Origin: Planotetraspora silvatica
GTDB taxonomy: Bacteria; Actinomycetota; Actinomycetes; Streptosporangiales; Streptosporangiaceae
Reading direction: 5' to 3'
DNA length: 64,000 nt
Assembly (NCBI RefSeq): GCF_016863315.1
Contig: NZ_BOOQ01000016.1
Location: forward strand, 1-64,000
Shown one piece after another: positions 27,889-35,820 of the stretch. The stretch's first letter is position 1. Each line of letters begins with the position of its first letter. Under the pieces are notes generated by a model. It saw nothing but the letters and a program-made list of their open reading frames with translations. It was not told where the DNA came from and did not search any database. The translations under genes and the position numbers were made by a program.

Positions 27889-29223
27889 TCAGGTGGAACG
27901 GTAGAGCTCGGCCACCCGGAACGCCAGGTCAAGGGACTGTCCGCGGTTGAGCCGAGGGTCGCACGCCGTCTCGTAACGCAGCGCCAGATCCTCTTCCGCG
28001 ATCTCGTGGCCGCCGCCGACGCACTCGGTGACGTCGTCGCCGGTGAACTCGATGTGGACCCCGCCCGGGTGCGTGCCCAGGGCGTGGTGCACCTCGAAGA
28101 AGCCCGCGACCTCGTCGAGCACGTCGTCGACGCGGCGGGTCTTGTGACCGCTCGGCGCCTCGAAGGTGTTGCCGTGCATCGGGTCGCAGATCCACGCCAC
28201 CGTGGCGCCGCTCGCCCGCACCTTGTCGACCAGGGTCGGAAGCGCGTCGCGGACCCGGTTCGCCCCCATGCGGCTGATGAACGTCAGCCGGCCCGGCTCG
28301 TTGTCCGGGTTCAGCTTCTCGATCAGCGCGATCGCCTCTTCCGGCGTCGTGGTCGGGCCGAGCTTCACGCCGATGGGGTTGCGGATCTTGCTGAAGAACT
28401 CCACGTGCGCGCCGTCGAGCTGGCGCGTGCGCTCGCCGATCCAGACCATGTGGGCCGACACGTCGTACGGCAGGCCCGTCCGGGAGTCGATCCTCGTGAG
28501 CGCCCGGTCGTAGTCGAGGATCAGCGCCTCGTGCGAGGAGTAGAACTCAACGGTGTGGAACTCCTCGGGCTCCGCCCCGCAGGCGCGCATGAATGCCAGA
28601 GCCTGGTCGATCTCCCTGGCCAGCTTCTCGTAGCGGCGCCCCGCGGGCGACTCGGCGACGAAGTCCTGGTTCCAGGCGTGCACCTGCCGCAGGTCGGCGT
28701 AACCGCCCTTGGTGAAGGCCCGGGCGAGGTTCAGGGTGACCGCGGAGGAGTGGTAAGCCCGCAGCAGGCGGCCGGGATCGGGGCGCCGCGCCTCGGGGGT
28801 GAAGTCGAATCCGTTGACCATGTCACCGCGGTAGGCGGGCAGTTCCACGCCGTCGCGGATCTCCGTGTCCTTGGACCGGGGCTTGGCGAACTGCCCGGCG
28901 ACCCGGCCGATCTTGACCACGGGAACGCGGCCGGCGTAGGTGAGCACGATCGCCATCTGCAGCAGCGTCTTGAGCTTGTTGCGGACGTTCTCAGCGGTCG
29001 CGCCCGCGAACGTCTCCGCGCAGTCGCCGCCCTGGAGCACGAAGGCCTCGCCCCTGGCCACGGCCGCGAGGCTCTGCTTCAGCTGGTCGCACTCGCCCGC
29101 GAACACCAGGGGCGGCAGCCCCTTGAGCTCGTCGACGACCCGCGCGAGCTCGCCGCGGTCGGGCCAGTCCGGTTGCTGGGCGACGGGCAGGTCACGCCAC
29201 GTATCGAGATGGATAGCGCTCAC
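27889..29223 (-). CDS. aroG: Class II 3-deoxy-7-phosphoheptulonate synthase
   Basis: A 444-residue plant-type (class II) DAHP synthase, which condenses phosphoenolpyruvate and erythrose 4-phosphate in the first step of the shikimate pathway. The metal Cys is in LQGGDCAETF, and further metal ligands are in ICDPMHGNT, HIEFTGDD and CDPRLNRGQ. Phosphate-binding residues appear in KIGRVAGQFAKPRS. Length matches the family. The start is a GTG with no clear ribosome binding site; TAACCT lies about 7 nt upstream, so the transcript could be leaderless. Its product would also feed aromatic amino acids to the NRPS locus, though the genes are not linked. Confidence 0.96.
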   Translation of the reverse strand: MSAIHLDTWRDLPVAQQPDWPDRGELARVVDELKGLPPLVFAGECDQLKQSLAAVARGEAFVLQGGDCAETFAGATAENVRNKLKTLLQMAIVLTYAGRVPVVKIGRVAGQFAKPRSKDTEIRDGVELPAYRGDMVNGFDFTPEARRPDPGRLLRAYHSSAVTLNLARAFTKGGYADLRQVHAWNQDFVAESPAGRRYEKLAREIDQALAFMRACGAEPEEFHTVEFYSSHEALILDYDRALTRIDSRTGLPYDVSAHMVWIGERTRQLDGAHVEFFSKIRNPIGVKLGPTTTPEEAIALIEKLNPDNEPGRLTFISRMGANRVRDALPTLVDKVRASGATVAWICDPMHGNTFEAPSGHKTRRVDDVLDEVAGFFEVHHALGTHPGGVHIEFTGDDVTECVGGGHEIAEEDLALRYETACDPRLNRGQSLDLAFRVAELYRST

Positions 29224-29294
29224 GACACACTAGGTTATTGCACCTGGCAAGCTCCGGCCCGCCCGGCGTCCGCCCAGTGAGATCACTTTTGGCC

Positions 29295-30491
29295 TCACTT
29301 TGGCGACAGCCGTACGTGCTCGGGAAGGACGCCGAGGCCGATGAAGCGCCGCGCGAGCCTGTTGAGGCCCGGCAGGCGCGACAGGGCGCGCGGCGGCGAG
29401 ACGGGTTCGGCGGCCAGAGTGGGGCTGATCAGGCGGTTCTGCACGGCCCGCTGGGCGGCCTGGGTGACCACCGTCGGGATCATCCTGCGGCGCTCCACCC
29501 TGGCCAGCAGGGACTCCGGCGCCTCGCCCCGCAGAAGGGCGGGACCCACGATGTTGGCGGTGGCCACGGCGTCCTGGACCGCGAGGTTGATGCCGACGCC
29601 GAAGACCGGCGACATGGCGTGGGCGGCGTCCCCGATGAGCAGCAGCCCCGGCAGGTGCCAGCGGCGGAGCCTGTTCAGCGCCACCCGCAAAACGCTGACG
29701 TCGTCGAAGCCGCCGAGCCCGTCCACCCGCCCCCCGAGGTACGGCAGGAGCCGCCCGATGGTGGCGCGCAGAACCTCGATGCCCTCGGACTGCAGCTCGT
29801 CGAAGCCGCCCTTCGGGATCACGTAGGCGAGTTGCCAGTGCGTCCCCCGGTTGATCGCCACCATCAGATGGCCGGCCGACGCGCGCAGGAAGGGCTGGTC
29901 GGGGTCGCCGTCATCCCGCGGCAGGCGGAACCACACGACGTCCATCGGCGCGCCGAACTCCCGGGGGACCAGGCCCGCGGCCCGGCGGACGTCGGAGCCC
30001 CGCCCGTCCGCGCCGACGGTGAGCGTGGCGTGGATCTCGTGCTCCTCGCCCGCCTGGTCGCGGTAGCGGAGTCCGCGGATCGCGCCGCCCTCCCGGATGA
30101 GGTCGGTGACCTGGGAGTCCATCAGCAGGTGGAAGTTCGGGTGCTTGGCGGCCTCGGCCGTGATGAGGGTGAGGAAGTCCCACTGCGGCACGAAGGCGAT
30201 GTAGTCGTACCTGCCGGGAAGCCCGCGCAGATCGGCCATGGGGATGGTGCCCTCGTCGGTGACCATCGACAGGGAGTGCACCTTGCGGTGGGGGAGCCGG
30301 TGGAACTCCTCGGCCAGGCCGAGTTCGTCGAGGACCTGGAGTGTCGACGGGTGGATCGTGTCCCCGCGGAAGTCGCGGAGGAAGTCGCTGTGCTTCTCCA
30401 GCAGCGTCACCTCGACGCCCGCCCGGGCGAGGAGGAGGGCGAGGACGGCTCCCGCCGGCCCTCCGCCCGCGATCGCACATGTCGTCCGCAT
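29295..30491 (-). CDS. FAD-dependent monooxygenase (PHBH fold)
   Basis: A 398-residue flavoprotein of the aromatic hydroxylase type. The dinucleotide-binding GGGPAG motif lies at residues 9-14, the DG motif is TVGADGRGSDVRRAAGL, and the second FAD motif is GDAAHAMSPVFGVGINLAVQDA. No thioredoxin-like C-terminal domain is present, so it is the short form. It probably hydroxylates or epoxidises a small aromatic or isoprenoid compound. Similar genes are often annotated only as FAD-dependent oxidoreductase. The start is an ATG at the beginning of the first strand. It sits between DAHP synthase and the phosphotransferase gene, all leftward, with gaps of 71 and 93 bp. Confidence 0.9.
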   Translation of the reverse strand: MRTTCAIAGGGPAGAVLALLLARAGVEVTLLEKHSDFLRDFRGDTIHPSTLQVLDELGLAEEFHRLPHRKVHSLSMVTDEGTIPMADLRGLPGRYDYIAFVPQWDFLTLITAEAAKHPNFHLLMDSQVTDLIREGGAIRGLRYRDQAGEEHEIHATLTVGADGRGSDVRRAAGLVPREFGAPMDVVWFRLPRDDGDPDQPFLRASAGHLMVAINRGTHWQLAYVIPKGGFDELQSEGIEVLRATIGRLLPYLGGRVDGLGGFDDVSVLRVALNRLRRWHLPGLLLIGDAAHAMSPVFGVGINLAVQDAVATANIVGPALLRGEAPESLLARVERRRMIPTVVTQAAQRAVQNRLISPTLAAEPVSPPRALSRLPGLNRLARRFIGLGVLPEHVRLSPK

Positions 30492-30584
30492 AATTCATCA
30501 CCCCATGAAATTGTCGCACGACGCCACCGTGCGGACCTACCCACCGGAGGCGGGGAACTCCCGCGAGCCACACCGCGGGGCCGG

Positions 30585-31577
30585 CTACGGGACGCGCAAC
30601 GCGTCGAGGCTCCGCACGAGGGACGAGGTGGCAAGGTCGCGGAGCCGCGCGTAGGCCTCCTCGGGATACTGCCGCGGGCCGTTCTCCACGAGGAGGATCA
30701 GGTACAGGTACGCCCGGTAGAGGTCGGCGCGCACCTGGGCGCCGGGGGTGATCGGGAGCGTGCCGCCCGCCTCGCGGTAGCCGGTTACCAGCGGGTCGTC
30801 CTCCCTGATCTCCTCGAAGATCGTCGGCGTGATGAAGTCGGCCAGCGGATCGCCCCAGAAGGCCCTCTCGTGGTCGATCAGCGCCTGGATCCGCCTGTCC
30901 CGGCCCTCACCGGTCAGGAACACGTTCCCGGGCCAGATGTCGAAGTGGACGAGCGACGGCGTGACGACCTCGTCCAGAGCCGGCGCGGCGGCGGTGATCA
31001 GCGCGGTGATCTCCTCGACGGGCGCGGGGAGCACGGTGCCGTAGTGGACGGCGTCGTCGAGTAGGGCGCCGACGATGACGAGGAAGGCCTCCCGCCAGCT
31101 CGGGCCGGTGAGACCGGCGAAGGGATAGCCGAAGACCCCGGTGCCGGGGATCGTGTGCAGGCGGGCCAGGTGGCGGCCGAGCTCGTGCCGGAGCGGGGCC
31201 TCCTCGGCCGGGCTGAGCGAGACCTGGTTCCAGGGGACGCCGTCGAGCGCCGACAAGATGAGGTGGTCGCCGCCGAGGACGGGGTCGTCGAACGCCGCGT
31301 GCAGCAGAGACGGCAGAGGCAGCCCCGCCGGCTCGGCCAGCCGGTACACCATGGCCTCCGTGCGCAGGAGGTGACGTTCGTAGGTCAGCAGGCGCAGGCC
31401 GGGGGGAGGGCCGACCTTGAGCACGACCTGGCGGCCGTCCTCGAGGTCGAGCCGCCACACGGCGTTGGCGAAGCCGTCGGCCAGTTCCTCCGAGGACCGC
31501 ACCCCGGTGCCCAGTGCGCCGCGGACCAGCGCGTCGAGCTCGGCGGCCGACAACCGCCGCTTGGTCCTGCTCTCCAT
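30585..31577 (-). CDS. APH-type phosphotransferase
   Basis: A 330-residue kinase-like protein of the aminoglycoside/choline/fructosamine kinase group. The nucleotide-binding Lys is in QVVLKVGPP. The catalytic loop is LVHFDIWPGNVFL (HxDxxxxN), and the metal-binding motif is LIDHERAFWGDPLADF, giving D-H-E where most relatives have D-W/F-E. The full kinase fold is present. The substrate is unknown; its gene starts 4 bp after the aldose epimerase stop, so a sugar or sugar amine is plausible. Start at ATG 31577. Confidence 0.88.
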   Translation of the reverse strand: MESRTKRRLSAAELDALVRGALGTGVRSSEELADGFANAVWRLDLEDGRQVVLKVGPPPGLRLLTYERHLLRTEAMVYRLAEPAGLPLPSLLHAAFDDPVLGGDHLILSALDGVPWNQVSLSPAEEAPLRHELGRHLARLHTIPGTGVFGYPFAGLTGPSWREAFLVIVGALLDDAVHYGTVLPAPVEEITALITAAAPALDEVVTPSLVHFDIWPGNVFLTGEGRDRRIQALIDHERAFWGDPLADFITPTIFEEIREDDPLVTGYREAGGTLPITPGAQVRADLYRAYLYLILLVENGPRQYPEEAYARLRDLATSSLVRSLDALRVP

Positions 31578-31581
31578 CGGC

Positions 31582-32472
31582 CTACCCCTCCGGAGCGAAG
31601 GCGGCGATGGTCCAGCCCGCCTCGTGCGTGTCTCCCGGCTTCAGCACGATCAGATCGGTGCCCGAGTTGAAGGCGTCGGGCGGGCAGGTCATCGGCTCGA
31701 CGGCCAGTCCGTGGTGGGCGAGGCCCGTGCCGGTGCAGACCTGGACCCAGGGCATCTCCGCGGGGTTCCAGGAGACCTCCACCCCGCCGTCCGGTCCGCG
31801 AAGCCGTACCCGGCCGTCGGTGAGGCCCGTGAAGGCGTGGTCGACGGCGGTGTCCCCGGCCGCGCGGGGCACCCGGAAGTCGTACGGCGTCGCGGCCACG
31901 TCCTCCAGGGTGCGGGGGGCGAGCACCTCGTCGGTGAGGAGGACCTGCCCGGCGGGCAGGTCGAGTTCGTACTCCTGCACGCGGGGCCCGGCGAGTAGCC
32001 ACGGATGCGGCCCGCAGCCGTAGGGCGCGGCCTCCTCACCCACGTTGTGGGCGGTCAGCGTCGTCGTGAGGCCCCTGTCGGAGACGGCGTACCGGACCTC
32101 GAGCGCGATCCGGAACGGATAGCCGGCGGTCGGCTCGATCGTGTGCGTCAGCCGGACGAAGCCGTGGTCGTCCTCGACGTCGAGAACCTCGGCACAGGTC
32201 CAGATCCGGTCGCTGACCAGGCCGTGCAGCGCGTGTCCCCGGTCGGGTTCGGTGATGGGCAGGTCGTGGCGGACGCCTTCGAACGTGTACGTGCCGCCGA
32301 CGACCCGGTTGGGCCAGGGAGCGAGGACGGTGCCGCTGAAGTAGGGGATCGGCCCCTCCTCGGGCCAGCTCGTCACGAGGTCGCGGCCGTGGTGGCGCAG
32401 GGCGCGGAGGGCTCCGCCCCTTTCGCTGATCACCGCTTCGTAGCCGCCGCCGATGATGGTGAAGTCGGGCAC
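31582..32472 (-). CDS. Aldose 1-epimerase family protein
   Basis: A 296-residue galactose-mutarotase-like beta-sandwich enzyme that interconverts alpha and beta anomers of aldoses. The general acid His pattern is visible in DRGHALHGLVSDR and YGCGPHPWL, and the catalytic Glu in AVEPMTCPPDAFNSG. I chose the GTG at 32472, preceded by GAGAGGAC, because the domain starts directly after (PDFTIIGGG). The open frame upstream is not coding-like. It lies between a beta-glucosidase gene (124 bp upstream) and the phosphotransferase gene, so it is probably transcribed with them under the CebR box at 33962 and mutarotates the glucose released. Confidence 0.9.
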   Translation of the reverse strand: MPDFTIIGGGYEAVISERGGALRALRHHGRDLVTSWPEEGPIPYFSGTVLAPWPNRVVGGTYTFEGVRHDLPITEPDRGHALHGLVSDRIWTCAEVLDVEDDHGFVRLTHTIEPTAGYPFRIALEVRYAVSDRGLTTTLTAHNVGEEAAPYGCGPHPWLLAGPRVQEYELDLPAGQVLLTDEVLAPRTLEDVAATPYDFRVPRAAGDTAVDHAFTGLTDGRVRLRGPDGGVEVSWNPAEMPWVQVCTGTGLAHHGLAVEPMTCPPDAFNSGTDLIVLKPGDTHEAGWTIAAFAPEG

Positions 32473-32596
32473 GGGGAGTCCTCTCGCTGACGCCACGTCA
32501 ACAACGACCTGGTCACGTAATCGTATGCCGGTAATCATCCCAGTTCGGAGGGGTTGATCCCGCATCAGGGGAGAGCGATGGAACGTCGTGCCCGGA

Positions 32597-33916
32597 TCAG
32601 CGCAGTTCGCCGTTCTTGATGACGTCGCGATACCAGAGCGCGCTGTCCTTGGGGATTCTGCGCAGGGTCGGGTAGTCGACGTACACGATGCCGAAGCGCT
32701 GGCCGTACCCCTCCGCCCACTCGTAATTGTCGAGCAGCGACCAGACGTGGTAGCCCTCGACGCGGGCCCCCTCCTCGATCGCCCGGTGCATGGCCAGGAG
32801 ATGGTCGCGCAGGAAGGTGATCCGGTCGTCGTCACGGACCCGGCCGTCGGGGCCGGGCCGGTCGAGGGCCGGCATCCCGTTCTCGGTGACGACCAGCGGC
32901 ACGCCGGGGTGGTCGTCCCTCAGCCGCACGAGAAGGTCGTGGAGCCCTTCCGGATAGATCTCCAGCCACTCGGCCTGCGCCTTCGGGTGCAGGAACACGC
33001 GCTCGCCGGCGCCGTTCACGAAGACGGGCGTGTAGTACTGCACGCCGAGCAGGTCGACGGGCTCGCTGATGATCGCGAGGTCGCCGTCGAGGATGTGCTC
33101 CTTGATCGGGCCGCGCTCGGCCAGCCACCGCAGGGTGTCCTCCGGATAGCGGCCCTTGAAGATCGGGTCGAGATAGAGGCGGTTCTCCAGCCCGTCGCGG
33201 TGCCGGGCCGCCTCCCTGGCCTCGGGGGTGTCGTCCGCGGGATAGGTGGGATGCAGGTTCAGTGCGGGGCCGATCCGCGCGTCCGGGCGCAGGGCGTGCA
33301 GGGCCTGGGAGGCCAGGCCGTGGGCGAGCAGCAGGTGGTGGCAGGCGACGTAGGCGCGCGCGTCGTCCTTGATGCCCGGCGCGTGGACCCCGAAGCGGTA
33401 GCCGCTCTCGACGACGGTCTTGGGCTCGTTGATCGTCAGCCAGTCGCCGATCTCCAGGGCCTCGAAGACGATCGAGGCGTAGTCGGCGAACCGTGCGGCG
33501 GTGTCCCTGTTCTCCCAGCCGCCCAGGTACTGGAGGTCCTGGGGCAGGTCCCAGTGGAAGAGCGTGGCCATCGGGCGGATGCCGCGCTCGGCCAGGCCCG
33601 CGACCAGGCGGCGGTAGAAGTCGAGCCCCTTCTGGTTGGGGGCGCCCGACCCGGAGGGCTGGATCCGCGGCCAGGCGATCGAGAAGCGGTAACTGTGCAG
33701 CCCGAGGTCCGCCATGAGGTCGAGATCCTCGGCGTAGCGGTGGTAGTGGCCGGCCCCGGGATCACCGGACTCGCCGTTCTCGACGTTGCCGGGGACGGCG
33801 GCGAAGATGTCCCAGACGGACTCGCCTCGCCCGTCCTCCGTGGTCGCCCCCTCCACCTGATAGGCCGAGGTGGCGGCCCCCCACACGAAGCCGTCAGGGA
33901 ACCGCAGGCCGTCCAT
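32597..33916 (-). CDS. GH1 beta-glucosidase (second copy, CebR-box controlled)
   Basis: A 439-residue cytoplasmic GH1 retaining beta-glucosidase. The general acid/base Glu is in DWLTINEPKTVV and the nucleophile Glu in LVVTENGMPA. The N-terminal signature FPDGFVWGAATSAYQVEG is typical. There is no signal peptide, so it cleaves imported cellobiose or short beta-glucosides. The ATG at 33916 is preceded by GAGGAGAG. A near-consensus promoter with a perfect CebR operator lies just upstream. It is paralogous to the glucosidase at 36886-38319, with much shorter loops. The epimerase and phosphotransferase genes follow. Confidence 0.93.
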   Translation of the reverse strand: MDGLRFPDGFVWGAATSAYQVEGATTEDGRGESVWDIFAAVPGNVENGESGDPGAGHYHRYAEDLDLMADLGLHSYRFSIAWPRIQPSGSGAPNQKGLDFYRRLVAGLAERGIRPMATLFHWDLPQDLQYLGGWENRDTAARFADYASIVFEALEIGDWLTINEPKTVVESGYRFGVHAPGIKDDARAYVACHHLLLAHGLASQALHALRPDARIGPALNLHPTYPADDTPEAREAARHRDGLENRLYLDPIFKGRYPEDTLRWLAERGPIKEHILDGDLAIISEPVDLLGVQYYTPVFVNGAGERVFLHPKAQAEWLEIYPEGLHDLLVRLRDDHPGVPLVVTENGMPALDRPGPDGRVRDDDRITFLRDHLLAMHRAIEEGARVEGYHVWSLLDNYEWAEGYGQRFGIVYVDYPTLRRIPKDSALWYRDVIKNGELR

Positions 33917-33961
33917 GTCTCTCCTCGTCGAGGTCTCCCTCGGGGCCTCGGAACAGCCTTG

Positions 33962-33975
33962 TGGGAGCGCTCCCA
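33962..33975 (-). promoter_or_regulatory. CebR operator TGGGAGCGCTCCCA
   Basis: A perfect 14-bp palindrome identical to the CebR box known from Streptomyces cellobiose regulons. It begins 2 bp downstream of the -10 hexamer of the glucosidase promoter, so bound repressor would block transcription initiation. The same sequence occurs twice upstream of cebE. Confidence 0.92.
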
Positions 33976-33977
33976 GG

Positions 33978-34006
33978 AGTCTAAGAAACGGAATGGCCAT
34001 TGTCAA
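33978..34006 (-). promoter_or_regulatory. Promoter of the GH1 gene
   Basis: On the minus strand TTGACA (34006-34001) and TAGACT (33983-33978) are separated by exactly 17 bp, close to the housekeeping sigma consensus. The CebR box overlaps the expected transcription start. Confidence 0.75.
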
Positions 34007-34093
34007 CGGCCGGGCCTGTCATTAATTGTGTTGTTAATATGCGGAAATGGCCGTTCAAGAATGTCGAAATAGTAAGGAAATAACGCATACATC

Positions 34094-34123
34094 TTGACGC
34101 GAGCCAGTCATAATCCCTAGCCT
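34094..34123 (+). promoter_or_regulatory. Possible promoter for the stand-alone condensation gene
   Basis: TTGACG and TAGCCT are separated by 18 bp. The predicted start near 34130 would leave a leader of about 270 nt before the GTG at 34404. The leader contains the 45-codon frame at 34270-34407. Confidence 0.35.
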
Positions 34124-34269
34124 GATCGCGAATGAAGCGCTTTTCCCGTTGAGACTCGCGGGCTCACCTGCCGCGACCACCTCGGTGTTTCCGGCCGGAC
34201 GGTGGGACGTCGCGCGACACGAGACGTGGCGGGGCCCGGCTCGCGAGAAACACACGAGATACGCACGAG

Positions 34270-34407
34270 ATGACCACGGAAGCGACTCGCCGTTTGACAG
34301 GGGTTACCGAACGAATGGCTCAGGACGCCGCGACCTCCTCGGAATCGGACCGCATCACCGCTCGGCGACGAGAGCGCTTCCCCGCACCAGGCCGGGCGGC
34401 GCGGTGA
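34270..34407 (+). CDS. Possible small leader peptide coupled to the condensation gene
   Basis: A 45-codon frame starting at ATG 34270 (a second in-frame ATG is at 34315) ends in TGA that overlaps the GTG start of the next gene (GTGA). It would encode a basic, Arg-rich peptide with no recognisable family. Third-position G+C is clearly lower than in neighbouring genes (about two thirds by my count) and the ribosome binding site is poor. It could be a translational-coupling leader, or chance. Confidence 0.25.
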   Translation: MTTEATRRLTGVTERMAQDAATSSESDRITARRRERFPAPGRAAR

Positions 34408-35714
34408 TCCGGGCGGGATTCCGGGCGGACGATCCCGAGTGGACGGGTCCCCTCGCCTGGGGGCAGCGGTCCATCTGGGAGGCCATGCGGCTCGTCGGCG
34501 CCCCCGGTGACCGCTACTTCAACTTCACGCGGACGGTGGCCGTGCCGCGCGCCGCGGGATCGCCCGGCCCCGAGACGGTCGCCCGCGCTCTGGCCATGGT
34601 CGTGGAACGGCACGACTCCCTGCGCACGCGGGTCAGGATCGGCCCGGACGGCGAGCCGTACCAGGTCGTGGGCGTCAGCGGCGGCATCGCGGCCGAGGTG
34701 GGGGCGGACCTGGTCGCGGACGCCGTGGCGGAGGACAGGTTCGACCCGGCGGAGGACTGGCCGGTCCGCGCGGGCCTGGTCATCCGTGACGGGGTCGTGG
34801 AGCAGGTGATCCTCGCGTTCTGCCACACGGCCGCGGACGGCTACGCGGGGGACATCGTCGCCCGCGACCTGCGGGTGGCCCTGCTCAGAAGGGCGCTGCC
34901 CGGCCCGTCCGAGCGACTTCGCGATCTCGTGAGCAGGCAGGAGGGCGCCGACGCCGCCCGCGGCGAGCGCTCGGTCGCGTTCTGGGAGCGCCGGATGGCG
35001 GAACTCGGCGGGCCGGTGTTCGAGCCGTCGAGGGAGGCGGTCGCCGCCACACCCCGATACCAGCGCCTCACGATGGTCTCGCCCGCTCTCGACCGTGCGA
35101 GCCGGGCGCTCTCCGTGCGTTACGGCGTGAGCACCTCGACCGTCCTGCTGGCCGCCGCCTGCGTGGAGGTCGCACGCATCGCCGGGCGGCCGGGCGCCGC
35201 CATGACGCCGCTGGTCAACAACCGGTTCGGGCGACAAGACAGGGACCTGGTGACCTCGCTCGGGCAACTCGGCCTGTTCGTCCTCCCGCCCGGAGACGGC
35301 CGCGATGAGGGCGCGGGCGTCAGCCGTGGGCGGGAAGGCTTCCACGAGCTGATGGGGTCGGCGAGGGCGGCGGCGTTGCGGGCCTACCGGCACGCCTACT
35401 ACGACCCGGCGGAGCTGAACCGCCGGCTGGGCGGGGCCGACCCGCTCTGCTGCTTCAACGACCAAAGGCCCGTCGAGGCCGTCACCCCGGTGGGGGAGGT
35501 GCCGGACGAGGGCGAGATCCGCTCGGCCCTCGCACTCACGGAGATCGTCCCCCAGAGCGGGCTCGAGGAGCTCAACTGCAGGTTCTGCGTGCACGTGACG
35601 GGGGAGCCCGACCGGCTCCGCGTTCTGGTCACGGCCGACTCCCTGCACGTCGCCCCTCGCGACCTGGAGACCTTTCTCCGGGGGATGGAGGCCCTGGTCG
35701 TCGGGGGCGTCTGA
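34404..35714 (+). CDS. Stand-alone NRPS condensation-domain protein
   Basis: A 436-residue protein made of one condensation (chloramphenicol acetyltransferase-like) fold. The first half shows the C-domain start LAWGQRSIWEAMRL, then RHDSLRTRV, and the active-site motif AFCHTAADGYA (HxxxDG) near residue 150. The second half contains PLVNNRFGRQ, AYRHAYYDPAEL and CCFNDQRP segments that are also present, in the same order, in the protein at 51660-53348. No carrier or adenylation domain is present. It could acylate a carrier-bound substrate or a free acceptor. I take GTG 34404 as the start; the ribosome binding site is weak and translation may depend on coupling. It is divergent from the CebR-controlled glucosidase. 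Confidence 0.8.
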   Translation: MIRAGFRADDPEWTGPLAWGQRSIWEAMRLVGAPGDRYFNFTRTVAVPRAAGSPGPETVARALAMVVERHDSLRTRVRIGPDGEPYQVVGVSGGIAAEVGADLVADAVAEDRFDPAEDWPVRAGLVIRDGVVEQVILAFCHTAADGYAGDIVARDLRVALLRRALPGPSERLRDLVSRQEGADAARGERSVAFWERRMAELGGPVFEPSREAVAATPRYQRLTMVSPALDRASRALSVRYGVSTSTVLLAAACVEVARIAGRPGAAMTPLVNNRFGRQDRDLVTSLGQLGLFVLPPGDGRDEGAGVSRGREGFHELMGSARAAALRAYRHAYYDPAELNRRLGGADPLCCFNDQRPVEAVTPVGEVPDEGEIRSALALTEIVPQSGLEELNCRFCVHVTGEPDRLRVLVTADSLHVAPRDLETFLRGMEALVVGGV

Positions 35715-35781
35715 GTCCGCCTGCCCGACCCGGCCCGCCCCGGCTCGGCTCGGCCAGGACGCGGGCGCTCAGACCGGGCAT

Positions 35782-35820
35782 TGAGGCCGGGTGCTGAGGC
35801 CGGGTGCTGAGGCCGGGTGC
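35782..35820. repeat. Perfect 13-bp tandem repeat x3 next to the cebR stop
   Basis: TGAGGCCGGGTGC occurs three times without mismatch at 35782, 35795 and 35808. A mutated partial copy precedes it (near 35770), and the array ends directly at the cebR stop codon (35821-35823). Such perfect copies suggest a recent expansion. Confidence 0.9.

Larger units (their letters stand above)
33917..34403. other. Divergent intergenic region between glucosidase and condensation gene
   Basis: The left part contains the CebR box and the leftward promoter. The middle (34010-34130) is A+T-rich and carries TTGACG (34094-34099) and TAGCCT (34118-34123), spaced by 18 bp, as a possible rightward promoter. The right part holds only a doubtful 45-codon frame. 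Confidence 0.5.

Noticed and set aside
32473-32835. N-terminal extension of the aldose epimerase
   Set aside because: It would overlap the beta-glucosidase gene in another frame; GTG 32472 has a ribosome binding site and begins the domain.
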